64,000 bases of DNA from Fagopyrum homotropicum (GCA_033239125.1 BSWB01000008.1:14166001-14230000); one strand, 5' to 3'; positions 34,563-46,770 are shown, counted from the first letter of the stretch. Notes: a model not told the origin generated them from the letters alone. Translations and numbers: made by a program.

Positions 34563-34655
34563 AAATCTCGAATTCGGATCCTCTCCTTATAAATTAGTCC
34601 TAATATTTACCTAATAAGCAAATCTCAACCTTTAGATTGAATGAATGGCTATGAA
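34563..34655. repeat. Dispersed repeat shared with 48888-48982
   Basis: The segment with CGGATCCTCTCCTTATAAAT and TTACCTAATAAGCAAATCT is the near-perfect reverse complement of 48888-48982. Element type unknown. Confidence 0.75.
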
Positions 34656-35525
34656 AGCATCATACTTAACCAAGCAAAAGGGTTCGATGACTCCGGTGGC
34701 CATGGCAGCTACATATTTACCCTAATTAGAAGTTGAAGTTTGAAGGTTCAATGGAGCTGCAAACGAGACGAGATAGGGAGAGCAATAATTTTGACAATGA
34801 GTAGAGCCAGATTTGTTCTATTCTAATTCCTCCGGTGGTCAGAAGATATCCCGTTCTTGTTTGTGCTCCACACCAATAACATTAAGGTAATCAATGGATC
34901 ATTTCCCATATGAGCTAAAATGTCATTTTGCTTTGGTTGTTTGAATAGCCAATTGCAGTTCTTGGCAAGAAGAGACTAAGTTATCTAGGTTGTCCTTTGA
35001 ATGAGAAAAGTGAAAAGGCCAAGCTCTTGATCTCTCATTAAGTTATTTAGGTTCTGAAGTACTCGAATTGTGAAATTTCTTGGATAGTTTGCTGGTAGAT
35101 GTTAATGTTTATGAGAAGATATCTTTATTTGAAAGTGAACCAGAATTGACCATGCTTTTTGAAGAAAGCCTCAAAAGTTTGAAGTATCTTTGAAGCCATT
35201 ACAATAGAAACTTCTAGAGATAACTAAACAATTGGAATCTTCCAGAGAATTTGGTCATTTGGACAAAACGGTTGTAAGTCCTCAAACCCTATCAAGATTA
35301 AAATACCAACTCTAGCTAGAAAATTCAATTCCAGAACATTACAATTTTGAAAATGTATTGTAACCAAATGCTCCACAAATAGGTCCAAATTCATACAAGA
35401 ATGCCTTTACATTCAGGCTTTGTGGAACGCTATAGTAGCAACAACCATAGCAAAATGGAAATATGGAGAAAATCAATTGAAAGCATTAGGTAGAAAAAGA
35501 TGGCTTTTTAGTTGTCAATAGGACT
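34656..35525. other. Intergenic, no gene recognised
   Basis: Only short frames with no recognisable product; no structure seen. Confidence 0.35.
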
Positions 35526-35530
35526 CATTC

Positions 35531-35664
35531 TATTGGGGAAAACTCCGCGTTCCCGACACACACCGAGTACATAAGCGGGTATTTTGTTGCGCACTCACAC
35601 TCACACAACCTCACTTTAGTGTATAAGCCTCTGATCGAAACACACACTCTTATTATTATTATTA

Positions 35665-35697
<33 letters not shown>

Positions 35698-35977
35698 ATT
35701 TTTATTTTTTATTTATTTTTATTTTTTTTATAAGTGCAAAGGTCGGTTACATTAACCCAAAAAACACCGATATTGCACATTCTACAATGAGGATATTACA
35801 ATGGGATATTCTAGATTAATCCATACTTATCTCTTACCAATCTATATTTAAGACTAATCATGATTAATTTCTTTTCTTAATTCTAGAGTTTTCCACTTGC
35901 ACCTTATCTGAAGTCATGGACCCTTCTTCATTTGTTTTTTTTAACCAAGCCCAAATAAAATATGAATTAGCCCAACA
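35531..35977 (-). repeat. 3' LTR of the copia element
   Basis: 447 bp; contains a (TTA)n and T-rich expansion at about 35650-35730 that makes it longer than its partner. Confidence 0.92.
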
Positions 35978-35988
35978 ATTTCTCCCTT
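35978..35988 (-). other. Polypurine tract of the copia element
   Basis: AAGGGAGAAAT on the minus strand, directly before the 3' LTR. Confidence 0.8.
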
Positions 35989-36156
35989 AATTCATATTAT
36001 AAATACCTCCACCATATCTGAAAATCTCACTTTTGTTTTCTTCTCCGTATAAGTGTCACCGTGCCTTCTCCGCACCGCTTGTCCGTCCAAGAAGGAAACA
36101 TTTTTCTCATTTTTGCGGCCTCGCATTACCAAGCGTCTCCCCCTGAACACCTTGCA

Positions 36157-36545
36157 TCAGTTCTTCGTGCCGACGAACCTATACCCCTCCATCGTCATCG
36201 CAACCAACGAGATGACATTTACGTTCGCCGATGGCACATACCTCACATTGTGCAGAGCGTGGCTTGTACCGTTATGAAGCCTCATCCTCACGCTTCCGGT
36301 ACCTTCGACCTTCAACTTCTCACCACTCACAGAGCTGAAGTGACCAAACTCTCCACCAATCTTCAAGGTGTCAAACATTGCTTGGTCTCGACATACATGC
36401 ATAGAGGCAGCACTATCCATCACCCACTCTGACTTGGCGGTCTCCTCACCCGTTGCCAAGTAAACATCTCCGTAATCAGCTTCACCAACTTCATTGACCA
36501 TATTTGTACGAGAGTTCTCTCTCTTCTTTCCCGGCGACATCTCTC
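36157..36545 (-). pseudogene. Copia protease start, truncated
   Basis: Continues from gag on the minus strand. It contains KSEWVMDSAASMHVC, the copia protease active-site region that normally reads D-S-G-A/S; the Gly is Ala here. Downstream NVRYVPSANVNVISL is the usual second protease motif. The frame ends at 36157 without integrase or polymerase, close to the polypurine tract. The Gly-to-Ala change in the catalytic triplet probably inactivates the enzyme. Confidence 0.85.
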
Positions 36546-37343
36546 TCAACTTTTTAAGTCCTCCCTCATCTGAGGACACCGGGCTTGCATGTGACCCCTC
36601 TCCCCGCAGTAGAAGCACTCGATCTCACTCAAATCTCGTCGCGAGCCTGATCTCCACATCGGGTCATCATGGCTCCTCCATTGACTCCTTCCTCGTTCTC
36701 GCTCCCCCGTAACTAGCATGCGATCCTCTCCTTTGTCGGTAGCATCATTCTTCATCATTCTCTCACTCTCCCGCAAAGCAGCGGTCACCTCATCCAGAGT
36801 GAGAGACTTCCTTCCTACAAGTAACGTCTTCACCAACGACTTGTAGGACTTTGGCAATGATGCTAACACCAACAAAGCTTGCTCCTCTTATCGAATCTTA
36901 TCGTCTACATTCAATAACTGACATACTAGTTGATTAAACGAGTTAATGTGGTCATGAATATTACCTTCTTCCTCCATCTTGAGCGAGTAAAGCTCCATCT
37001 TCAAGCACAAACGGTTGGTCAACGACTTCGACGCGTAGATGCTCTCGAGCTTCTCCCACAACGCCTTTGGTGTGGTCTCCTTCAACTCACCGTACTTAAT
37101 CCCGGGAGCCAACGCTAACCGAATTGTACTTACCGCCTTCCTCTGGATGCTTCTCCACTTCACCTCGCTCATCGATCCAGGCTTCTCCTCCTCTAGAGCT
37201 TGGTCAAGACCCTGTTGCACCAATAGGTCTTGAATCGTACTCTGCCACAAAGTGAAGTTGATCTTCCCATCGAAGAGTGGAATCTCGGACGCCCTCATCG
37301 CCTCGGCCGCCATCACGCCAACACGAGATTCTTCAAGCAACAA
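36546..37343 (-). pseudogene. Copia gag with CCHC zinc knuckle
   Basis: Two open stretches (37343-36888 and 36875-36546) separated by a stop near 36880. The first reads IPLFDGKINFTLWQSTIQDL and WEKLESIYASKSLTNRLCLK, the plant copia gag (UBN2/retrotran-gag) pattern. The second has LVLASLPKSYKSLV and ends with the knuckle CFYCGERGHMQARC. Gag forms the particle and binds element RNA. Confidence 0.88.
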
Positions 37344-37373
37344 AGTTTACCCATACACCACCACCACAACCTC

Positions 37374-37386
37374 GGCTCTAATACCA
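37374..37386 (-). other. Primer binding site of the copia element
   Basis: TGGTATTAGAGCC on the minus strand, two bases inside the 5' LTR; initiator tRNA-Met type. Confidence 0.9.
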
Positions 37387-37388
37387 GT

Positions 37389-37789
37389 TGTTGGGGAAAA
37401 CTCCGCGTTCCCGACACACACCAAGTATATAAGCGGATATTTTGTTGCGCATTCACACTCACACAACCTCACTTTAGTGTATAAGCCTTTGATCGAAACA
37501 CACACTCTTATTATTATTATTATATATATATTTTTTTAATTTTATAAGCACAAAGGTCGGTTAACATTAACCCCAAAAAACACCGACATTGCACATTCTA
37601 CAATGAAGATATTACAATGGAATAATTCTAGATTGATCCATACTTATCTCTTACCAATCTATATTTAAGACTAATCTTGATTTCTCTTCTTAATTCTAGA
37701 GCTTTCCACTTGCACCTTATCTGAAGTCATGGACCCTTCTTCATTTATTTTTTCTAATCAACCCAAATTAAATATGAATTAGCCCAACA
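37389..37789 (-). repeat. 5' LTR of the copia element
   Basis: 401 bp, aligned with 35531-35977; followed by target duplication CATTC. Confidence 0.92.
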
Positions 37790-37794
37790 CATTC

Positions 37795-38439
37795 AAACCT
37801 AATATGATAAAGTTACTTTTTAAAAATTAGAAAATTATTTGCAACACCACTCTTTGCAACACGACTCAATGAAAAACTTGAATTTAGAGGGAAGATTTCT
37901 TGAACAAATGGAACTCAGGAAACCCATTAAAAAAACAGCAAACCACTGTTGAGATTATTTAGTTGAATACATTTCATTTAATGACACACTAAGATTGTAT
38001 ATAATTACCATTAAAGAGAGCAATATGCTATAATCTTCAGTCAACTCAAATAAAAGTATAACAGATGTCAAGGGAACATAATGATAATGTAGCTGCCATC
38101 ACAACCTGCATCTTAAGATTAATATATAATGTGAGATAGACAAATCAGTATAGCTAAGATAATGAATATGACATTTTTTATGACCCTTAGTGACACTACT
38201 AGTGCATACGCTTGTGTTTGTGCAACAACACCAACTCCTGGGATAGTAGACTTTATTGTTGATGCACATTCAATACAATCTCTAGAATGCCAGATTTGTT
38301 GGATAAGGGATTTGTTGGGTAATAATATACATATATTCAGGACAAGGTAAAGCAACAATGAAAATTGCTTGTTCAGTGTTGGGTAATGCTTGTTCAGCTA
38401 ACTTACCCAACAAATCATAAACAATATAGTTTATTATTT
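37795..38439. other. Intergenic up to the Mutator-like element
   Basis: No gene recognised. A first copy of the phrase ACAATCTCTAGAATG at about 38276 shows that the subterminal repeats of the next element may extend into this stretch. Confidence 0.35.
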
Positions 38440-38530
38440 GTGCACATTCATTACAATCTCTAGAATGCAGCAACATAAAACTAAATATATTTGATTCATG
38501 TTGGTCAAGAAGTAGCAGTGAAAAAGGTAA

Positions 38531-38955
38531 GGGATTTGTTGGGTAAGTTAGCTGAACTCTGCACATTCATTACAATCTCTAGAATGTCAGATTTTATGAC
38601 TGAAAACTGAAAATTGCTTGTTCAGTGTTGTTTCAAGAGATCCCTGAGATAATTTGGTTTTATGTTGCTGCATTGGGCATCTATTCATTTGATTCATGCT
38701 GGACAAGAAGTGAAGAAGCTATGAATCAATTCAGGGAAAGGTGAAGCGGAATTTAAGAATGAGGTTTTGTGTGCTGTCAACCTTCACCACAGAAGCCCAT
38801 ATTAGTAATGCAAAATATAATTTGTTTACTGTTGTTAATTCAATTATCGGACTAACAAGTATCCTATTAGCTTAACTGGTAGAGCTATGTGTTTGCACAC
38901 AAGAATGTGGGTTTGACTCCCACATTGGCTAGTATATACTTTTAAACAAACCGAT
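38531..38955 (+). repeat. Left inverted repeat of the Mutator-like element
   Basis: Pairs with 47570-48225. Its outer side has a threefold repeat of CACATTCATTACAATCTCTA-GAATG-like units near 38265, 38441 and 38562. Confidence 0.7.
38860..38931 (+). other. tRNA-like sequence in the left inverted repeat
   Basis: 72 nt with an A box (TAGCTTAACTGG) and a B box with one mismatch (GGTTTGACTCC). The T-arm is intact, but the acceptor stem has mismatches and the anticodon arm cannot form a normal 7-nt loop. It is the more decayed of the two copies. Confidence 0.7.
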
Positions 38956-39513
38956 CAATATAAAATAAGAATTTGACATTATCTGAACTACTGAACATGA
39001 ACACTCATGAAACAAACTCGGAGTCTCTAATATCATTTCTCATGTAGTCTTTTCTCAAAATCAGAAGTAAACTACTGTCAATATGACATGCACTTGTTTT
39101 TCTCACAACCCGAAGCAACTAAGTCTTGCGTTGCAAAAGGAAGTTCTATGATATTTGATTGAGCAAATACTTGTGAACTTGAACTTCGTGCAAAACTTTC
39201 TTGATAAGGCATCCCAAACACTTGGTTTGACATGTTCAGTTTATGTACATGCATCTGTCAAAAATTCAGGTATATAAATAAACAGTCAAGAATAAAAACG
39301 CATATACTTATAGTAAACACATACACTCACGTCATAAGGATCAAAGAGCATTGACATATAACCACCATTAGGAACCTGAGATTGAAGTGAAGAAGGTATG
39401 GGGGATTGATCCAACACAACATTATTTTTCGGAACTCCATTTACCTATCATTGTATAAATTAGAGAGTTTATCCACTAAATAATACTTATTCAAGCAAAA
39501 GTAAATAATGTTT
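38956..39513. other. Non-coding stretch inside the Mutator-like element
   Basis: No gene recognised; probably the 3' side of the transposase transcript. Confidence 0.35.
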
Positions 39514-40037
39514 TCAATCTACTTGTGCACGCTTCTTCTTGCTTTTATTTATCCGAGATTCAAATTGTCCTTTTGCTTTGCGTTTCGTACGATGAGTAGC
39601 TTCTCTCTTCTTAAATCCTCTTGCATTCAAACTCGTAGGTTCATTAGAACAATAAACCGACACATTTTGGTCCAGATCTTCCACATCCTTATCACCATTT
39701 ATCTCTACACTCAACAAATGTTCAATCATTTTTGCTAACTTATCTACTTTAGTATTCACTACCTCATATGCTTTTTCACTCTCGGATGCTCTTGATGCTA
39801 CTCGTACAAGTTTAGAACACAAACTCCAATAGCAAGATGTTTGCTTTAATCTTGGATTCACCACAATCTCATTTCCATGCATATCTTCCACAACATTATC
39901 TACCCTTGCAGTTTTTGTCCACCTCTTTAAAACATATTGCTCAGGTATCTTTTTTATGAATTTAGTTTCTCTGCCTTCCACCATGAATTTGATGCAATGC
40001 CTACACAAGACACGGTAAACTCACCTTCTCTCTTCAC
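39514..40037 (-). pseudogene. Transposase C-terminal exon (SWIM zinc finger and tail)
   Basis: Begins with MCRHCIKFMV, the end of the SWIM zinc finger of FAR1-related proteins, followed by IPEQYVLKRWTKTAR, a family hallmark. A basic tail follows (THRTKRKAKGQFESRINKSK). It belongs with the catalytic segment at 40330-41241. Confidence 0.75.
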
Positions 40038-40329
40038 TACTCGCTCCTTAGCGAAACCATCCTTTACAACAGTGAAGATAAAGTTCTCACCACTAGGCAC
40101 ACATTTCGTTATAGAAGACTATAAAGAATGTTCAAAATGAGCTTGAAATACTTTAAAATTTACTTTTGTGTAAATTTCTCGTGCATGGATCAAGATACTT
40201 ACCTCCATCTTACAGTGAACAATACGAAAGACCAAATCATACTCGGCTTCCGATTCCTTATACTGCTTGTCATACACCATTCTTTCAAAGTGAGTAAAAA
40301 ATTCAGGTTATTGGAGGTCTGATTTTAAA

Positions 40330-41241
40330 TACCTCTTCAAAGCAGCATTGAGACTTTCACTGAGTTGTGTAGTTTGCATCCCCGCTGACCATGTCCACTT
40401 TACATATGCAAACACCCATTTTTTTTCTTGCTGTAAATGTTCCACTAACCAAGGATCATCATGTACATCATACTCATTGAGCATGCTTTGTCAAACACTT
40501 AAGAACTCATCCTCTTCCTCGATCTCATAAAGCAATTTGGTGAAGACGTTATCTTCTTCTCCATGATGGTCACGAAACAAATAACTTGCTTTCTTTAGCG
40601 CATTTTGCATCAAATGCCATATACAAAGTAGATGGTATGCTTTAGGCATCACATTTAACACGGCCTTGGCTATTGCTGCATCTTGATCGGTAAAAATAGT
40701 TTGTGGAGGCTTCTCACTCATTGCCTTCAAAAAGGTTTCAAACAACCATATAAATGATGCAGCAGTCTCATCATACATTAAAGCAGCTCCAAATATAACT
40801 GTCTTCCTGTGGTGATTTAGTCCGACAAACACCGCAAATGGACGATTAGCTTCATTAAGTTTGTATGTGGTATCAAAACTTGCCACATCTCCAAATAAAC
40901 TATAACCCATTATCATTTTTGCATCGGCCCAAAAAATATTGGTGATCTGTTCTTCGGTGTCCAACTACATCTCATAGAAAAACGATGGATTTTCCAACAT
41001 TTTCTTTGCGAAATATTCCATTAGATAACCAGCTTCTCCAAACTTCAAATTTTTTTGTCGAACAGTTCAAAGATAATTCTTATGATCTTGCTTTGTAAAT
41101 CCCAATAGTTCTCTTCAACCAGCTTGCTGATCCATTAACTCATATGCACGTTTTGACGGCAGTCCGGAATTAGTGGTCAAGTCTATAAAAGCATTATCTG
41201 TAGCTGTCATACTTCGCTGAGATGACATCATATGAACGGTG
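40330..41241 (-). pseudogene. FAR1/MULE transposase catalytic region
   Basis: Reading down from 41241, it includes LLGFTKQDHKNYLRT, then NPSFFYEM, an in-frame stop (near 40965), and the MULE transposase domain in 40964-40491: VASFDTTYKLNEANRPFAVF, then TIFTDQDAAIAKAV and YHLLCIWHLMQNA. These supply the DDE-type acidic residues (D in FDTTYK and in TDQDAA). The last part (WVFAYVKWTWSAGMQTTQLSESLN) runs to about 40330. Such proteins either move Mutator-like elements or are domesticated light-signalling factors; the flanking inverted repeats point to a transposon. Confidence 0.82.
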
Positions 41242-42631
41242 TCTTCTGTAAAATCCGGAAATTTAATCTCTGATATTTCCGAGTCAACCCAACTACTCCT
41301 TATTTATCCATCTTCTTTAGTCTTTAAATGGACCATTTGAGCCCATTATGAAGCTGAGTTTGGCCTCTGAAACCCTACCATCCGGGCCCGTCAGGAATAA
41401 GCCAGTTAAGCCCAATAAAGAGTTGCAACTCTTTTGTCAGTTGTTCTCCTTCCTAGCCGCTGCATTCACGTGAAACCTTACCCCTCCCAAAACATGTCTC
41501 TCTTCTCCTCCCTCTCGATCTTTTGCTTATGTTCCGTACACAACAACAACGCAGCCTTGGGAACCCTCTCGCGTTCACCGCCGGTACAAACTTAGGGAGA
41601 AGGCAACCACAGACGAACCTCTTTTCTTGTGTCACGTGCAGACGGCGGTCCGGCCCTGCTTCCCTTTGCCGTCAACCTCCCTCCATTCACGTAGATCTCT
41701 CTGCAAGGGTTGAAGAATGATGTCTTGGAGGCCTCTCTTCATTCCTTCGGTACACACTACAACAGAAGGCCACACAGAAGCATTCAGTAAGGAGCATACT
41801 CCTCCCGATCTGGATTCTGCTGCTGCGCAGCAGTTCAGCCGCAGGGGGAGTAATAGCAGGCGATGTCCCCAGCTCGCAGGTTCAAGTGGCCTCCGAGCCG
41901 CTGGTGCGCCTCCCTTTGACCGCGAGTGCACCACAGTGACAGTGGGCTCGTTCCATTCTTCTTCCTCGTGTGTGCAAGCACGTTGAGCCCGACTAGTTAG
42001 GTAAGGCTTCACCATCTTCTCTTCCGTACCCTCTCTATTTATGTGCTGACGAGAGCCTCATTTGTATCCTAGAACCCTTCATAGCAGCGCTAGAAGATGG
42101 CTCGAAGGGCTGAGGCTTTTCTAGAGTTTTTGGAAGTGATGAACAATCAACTTCGGGTTCAAATTTGGGTAAGTTAGACTCCTCGTTTGTTGCTGAATTT
42201 AGGATATGTTACAGTTGGTGTTGTATAGTATAACATAATGAAATTTGAGACTATTTCGAGTTATAGTTTAGGAGACATGGTTCGCCAAATTTGGTTCCTC
42301 ATGCAGTTTTTAGAACAGTGTTGAATATTCTAAGTTTGAGAAAAACTGCTTGGGATGCAGTTTTGTGGAATAGATTTGGATGGGTTATGGACCTCTTTTG
42401 GACTTGAATTTTGGATATGTTATAGTTGGTATTGTATAGTAGATCATGCTGAAATTTGAGAGGAATCCGAGTTACAGTTTAAGAGTTATGGTGTCCCAAA
42501 GTAGTGACCTTGAGCAGTTTATATAGTGCTGAATTTTGTCTAAGTATTGAGAACGCTGCTTGTGATGCAGTTTTGGAGCACAAACTTGATTGGGTTATAT
42601 TCCTCGGTTAGACTTGAGTTTTGGCTATGTT

Positions 42632-44893
42632 TGTATTTGTCAAAAATCGAAAATGGCCTAATCGGGAATTTTAAGGAATCAAACGGGTTTAACGAAATTA
42701 AACCCTAGAGAAAAATAATTAAATAGAAAATGGATAATTTCCCGAAAGTCAAACGATGAAAAATCATTATTTTACGTTATGAAGAATTCCCAAAAGTTCC
42801 GTAAAAATATATCGGCTTTGGCATGTCGGTGTAATTTATTATAAGGAACTTTGGGTAAAAAGTGTAAAGATAGAAATAAGAGGGTACCATGTGTAAATAT
42901 TTATAAAGATAAGTTTGAAAATTACATCTATGTACGTGGCTACAAAGGCTGAATCCTATGGCTTAGTAAGCTATTTTTAAGTCAATTATAAAGGCTAACC
43001 TTGGATGTCAAGTAAAGAGGAAACACCAAGCTTTATATATGTATAAGTGAGAGAAAGGGAGGTGAAGAGAGCTCTAGGAGCTGAGAAACCAAGCAACCAA
43101 CACCACCACCTTGTAGCCACCACTTCCACCATCACTCACCACCAGTAGTTGGCCAGAGAAGTCGCTGGAGAGGTCGCCGGAAGGTACAGAAAATGGGAAC
43201 AGAGGAAGAAAATAGATATTGAGATAGGCTGAAGGAGAAGAAGCATTTTTGGGATCAAATATCGTCCAAACATCACCAAGTTTTAACTGAAGGTACCTCT
43301 CGAGGTAAGGAACACAACCATACTTTCGGATTTTCGTTTCGACATTGGAGTAAAAAGTTATGGTCCTTGCAAGAAATCTGTTTTGCGGAATTTTTCGATA
43401 TGTGTTGTTACGTTGCGGTGTAATTTAAAATATCTTCCCATGGTCCAATCTTGCTGAATTTTGGATATGTTATAAAACTAACATTCTACTATATCATATT
43501 AAAATTTGGAGTCGATTAAACGGTGGGATCAAAACTTACATGGGCTTAGATATACGAAATTCTCTATGACAAGAGCTGAACAGCTCATATTTTTGTTGCT
43601 GAGTTTGGTGGAAAAAAGGGCCATTTTGGCTATGTTATACATGTTGAAAAGGTTAAGGGGTTGTTTGGTTATAAGGTATTGATAAGGATATATTTTGGTA
43701 CATTTTTGAAGGTACGATAAAGGGGATATAGTCTGGAGCGAGAAGTCGGACTTAATTAGGTTTGGATCGAGAGCGGATTAGGGTTATCTTACTTGCAAGG
43801 TAAGTGTATATGAATTACACTTGCTTAATATTTGTTATGTATTTAAAATTCCATGATTTTATGCATGCTTGTGTGTATATATATGTTTGTTATGATTGTA
43901 TGCATGCTTATATGTATGAGTGAGATGATGATGATGACTTGATATTGTTTATAAAAGCGTGCGTGACGTACATGATATGATAATGAAGAGGATGTGACGA
44001 AAAGCATGAAACTGATTTATGTTATGAAAGTGATAATATAGGATGATAATTGATTAATTTGCCTAACTGGGTCCCGCACGGATTTTCGGGGGACGAGGTC
44101 GCTACCTGATCTACAAGGGGCCTGAGTTTTGCTACCTGATCTACAGGGGGTCTTAGGACAAGATGGCCGAGGTCGTTACCTAATCTACAGAGGACCTAGG
44201 ACGCTATCGGGTTGGCCAACAGAAAGAAAAAAAAGAAAGAAAGAAAGAAAGAAAAGAAATAAGAAAACATGAGAAAATATATTGTACGATCAGTTGGGGC
44301 TAGTTAGTTAATTATCACCTATGCATCGATGCAATCAAGTCTAGCATGTGATATGTTATGTTATGATTATTTATATGTGATGGTATGAGATGATATGTTT
44401 ATATGTGGTATGATAACATGCTTGAATGCGTACATGTTATGTGTTATGGATGGTTGTGTACGTAATGTGAATGTGGATATGTATGTGTGCCTTGGGAATG
44501 TGAGAATGGGTATAATGTGTCCTTTGGGGACGGGATATTAGATACTTATATATATTGGGAGAGTGCGATTTGTGTACCCTTACTGAGCTTGTAGCTCATT
44601 TTGTTATATCCATATTTTTCAGCTACTCAGACTCGACCTGATCAAGGCAAGGACGTTGGACCCAACACCTGAATTTGAGATCATATCAAGTGGGCTGTTA
44701 TGGGATGCTACCGCCTATGATGTTTTTTCTGGTTTTAAACAGTTATGTTTTGTTAAACAGGATTTTATGACATATGCTAGTATGTATATATGTTGTAAAT
44801 ATGGTTGTAAGATAAAGTTTTAAAATTTTACGTTTTTCCGCTTATTGCTTTAAACAAGGTTAATTAACTAGTAATCAACTAGAAGGTGTCACA
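42632..44893 (+). mobile_element. Solo LTR nested inside the solo LTR
   Basis: 2262 bp from TGTATTTGTCAAAAATC to GGTGTCACA, flanked by ATGTT and ATGTC (one mismatch), inside the third unit of the 211-bp array. It has a TATA-like CTTTATATATG near 43033, a threefold GCTACCTGATCTACA phrase at 44090-44195, and a (GAAA)n run at 44225-44262. No retroviral coding sequence is present. Confidence 0.75.
44220..44265 (+). repeat. (GAAA)n microsatellite
   Basis: Imperfect GAAA/AGAAA repeats inside the nested solo LTR. Confidence 0.85.
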
Positions 44894-46407
44894 ATGTCAT
44901 AGTTAAGATTGCATAGCAGAATATATCAAAATTTGAGAGGATTTCATCGAGAGGTTTAGTAGTTATGATTTTTCAAAGTTGAGGTTGTAAGCAGCTTTCT
45001 AGATGGTTGCTGAAATTTTCGAAGTGTTGGAAAAACTGCATGTTGATGCAGTTTTGTGAACCAGATTTGAATGAGTTAGATATCTTGGATGGACATGAGT
45101 TTTTGGTATGATGTACATGGGTATGCGTAGTATAAGACATTAAGTTCTGAGAGCGATCCGTTGGTTTAATCTGGATTTGTGATGCTCCGAAGTTGGGTAT
45201 AAGTGTAGTTTGGTTTTAGAAGAGTTGTGCTAGGTAATAAGTGTGTGTTCTTGGAGATGGTTTGGGATTGTTTATCTTTATGGTTTACATCATTGGTATT
45301 CATGGTTGAGCATGTGAGTAGGTGAATCGGTATGTTTGGGATTTAGTAGCGATATGTTAGTTGAGCCTTAGCAATAGATAGTTAGTAGATCCTTCATCCA
45401 GAGAGTTAGATATCTGGGTTGGGTTTCTGGTAGACGTTCTTGAGATCTCAAGGAAACTTTAGAGTTTCCGGATCCTAGGGGTAAAAACCGTCTTTTCTTA
45501 GAAAATAGTTGGTTTAGTGCGGTTTCTTGGTTATCCATTGTTGGCCTAGAAGTTGTGACTTCTAGAGGTCGGATAGTATATTGATATGAGATTTATGTTA
45601 TGATCAGGCAGTTGAGGTATTACTCAGCGGGATTGAGTGCTTTGGTTGATAGGACTTGACCTAGTTCAAGTAAGTCCATTGAACTTACTTAGCTGCCTTC
45701 TATGTGTTAGCACAGCTATGATAGTGGTGTGTATTTATTTATTGTTATAACGGTAAACCGGACTAGAATGACCTTTTACAGTAATTGGCCCAAGTGTATG
45801 ATAATCGGGCGGTGACCACTTGCCTAGTTCTACGAGAGACTAGAATGTGCTCTTGCAACCCAGGCCCGCATGTAACGGATAGTACTGATCTATTCTTGTT
45901 GGTAGACGGAAGCGGAGACAAGTTTCGGGAGATTCTCGTGTGACAAAAGAAGTTGAATTAGTAATGGGAATAATTAAACGAAAGATAATAACCGGCTTGT
46001 GTGGGAGCATGTTATGTGTTTTACTTCTTGGCGTGTGTTTGTGCTATTATGGTTATTTTGATTCATGGAATGTTAGCTAACGGTTTATCCGTGTTGTTAG
46101 TTCTTCGCAGTTTTAGGTAGTTGTAGGGAGATACGGAGCGGATGGTTAGCCGGGTCTACGTACTCATTTAGATGGGACGAGGGTGTATTCAGTTTTTTTT
46201 TTCATATACGTTGTAGTACTATCTCTGTCTTGTAAGGCTGATACATACCATTCATGTAAATATTATTTAACATTTTCAAATGATTTAAATATGTTTATGG
46301 CTTGTTGTAAGATCCTTGTAAAGTTGTTGTCAAACTAAGGCCGGGACCCATTGTGAAGTCCTAACTAGTAGCTCCCCAAGTTCTGAAAATTTGGGGTGTA
46401 CATCTTC

Positions 46408-46770
46408 GGTGACTACAGGATGATTATGCTCTTCACCAAAACGGTAAACATAATACTTATCAATACGCCTAACTAATTTGATCCCCATATGAGCTCCACA
46501 TCCCGTCCTTGTTTGTGCTCTTGGATATCTTGTCAAATCATCTCTCTTATCATGCGCCCGAAATCCTTCCTTGTAACATACAAAAATTCTGGAAGTGAGT
46601 ATACCTTTTTTTATCCTTGAGACCCACTTCTCTTCTAATACTAAATCCTTCCTTACTTCCATACGCATTATAGAAGTTATATGCAGCAATCTCGGAATCA
46701 AATGCCATATCAATTTTAGGTTTCAAATCTAAAACTGTAGGTATGCAATAATAGACTAATTGAATCATTT
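46408..46770 (-). pseudogene. FAR1 DNA-binding domain, N-terminal transposase exon
   Basis: On the minus strand, in two frames: PKIDMAFDSEIAAYNFYNAY and GFSIRREVGLKD, then SRIFVCYKEGFRAHDKRD and HMGIKLVRRIDKYYVYRFGE with EEHNHPVVTED. This is the FAR1 (WRKY-GCM1-like) zinc-binding domain that binds DNA at the element ends. A frameshift lies near 46620. It was cut from the catalytic part by the LTR insertion at 46402. Confidence 0.85.

Larger units (their letters stand above)
35531..37789 (-). mobile_element. Non-autonomous Ty1/copia element with gag and partial protease only
   Basis: Minus-strand element of 2259 bp with LTRs at 35531-35977 (3', 447 bp) and 37389-37789 (5', 401 bp) and target duplication CATTC (35526-35530 and 37790-37794). 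LTR ends are TGTTGGG/CCCAACA; the left copy has a TG-to-TA change at its outer end. A tRNA-Met primer site and a polypurine tract are present. The internal 1411 bp encode gag with a zinc knuckle and the start of protease. Integrase, reverse transcriptase and RNase H are absent, so it depends on a helper. The LTRs differ mainly in the length of a TTA/TTTTTA tract plus scattered changes. Confidence 0.93.
42202..45320 (+). repeat. Tandem array of about 211-bp units inside the solo LTR
   Basis: Units start at GG(A/C/T)TATG(T/A)T at 42202, 42413, 42623 and 45105, each with a phrase like AAATTTGAGAGGA and a GATGCAGTTTTGTG. The third unit is split by the nested LTR; joined across it, the period is kept. 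The fourth is partial. Confidence 0.75.
41247..46402 (+). mobile_element. Long solo LTR inserted in the transposase, itself interrupted
   Basis: Starts TGTAAAATCCGG and ends TTGGGGTGTACA, flanked by perfect 5-bp duplications TCTTC (41242-41246 and 46403-46407), so the limits are firm. After removing the nested LTR at 42632-44893, about 2.9 kb remain. No primer site, polypurine tract or retroviral ORF is present, so this is a solo LTR left by recombination of an LTR element. The 3' part (GTAATTGGCCCAAGTGTATG, AGCTAACGGTTTATCCG, GGGACCCATTGTGA) matches the LTR at 57141-59103, so it is of the Tekay-like group. Its middle is a tandem array of about 211-bp units. Confidence 0.88.

Noticed and set aside
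41453..42015. ORFs of up to 127 codons near the start of the solo LTR
   Set aside because: They lie fully within the LTR, overlap on both strands and match no protein family I know.
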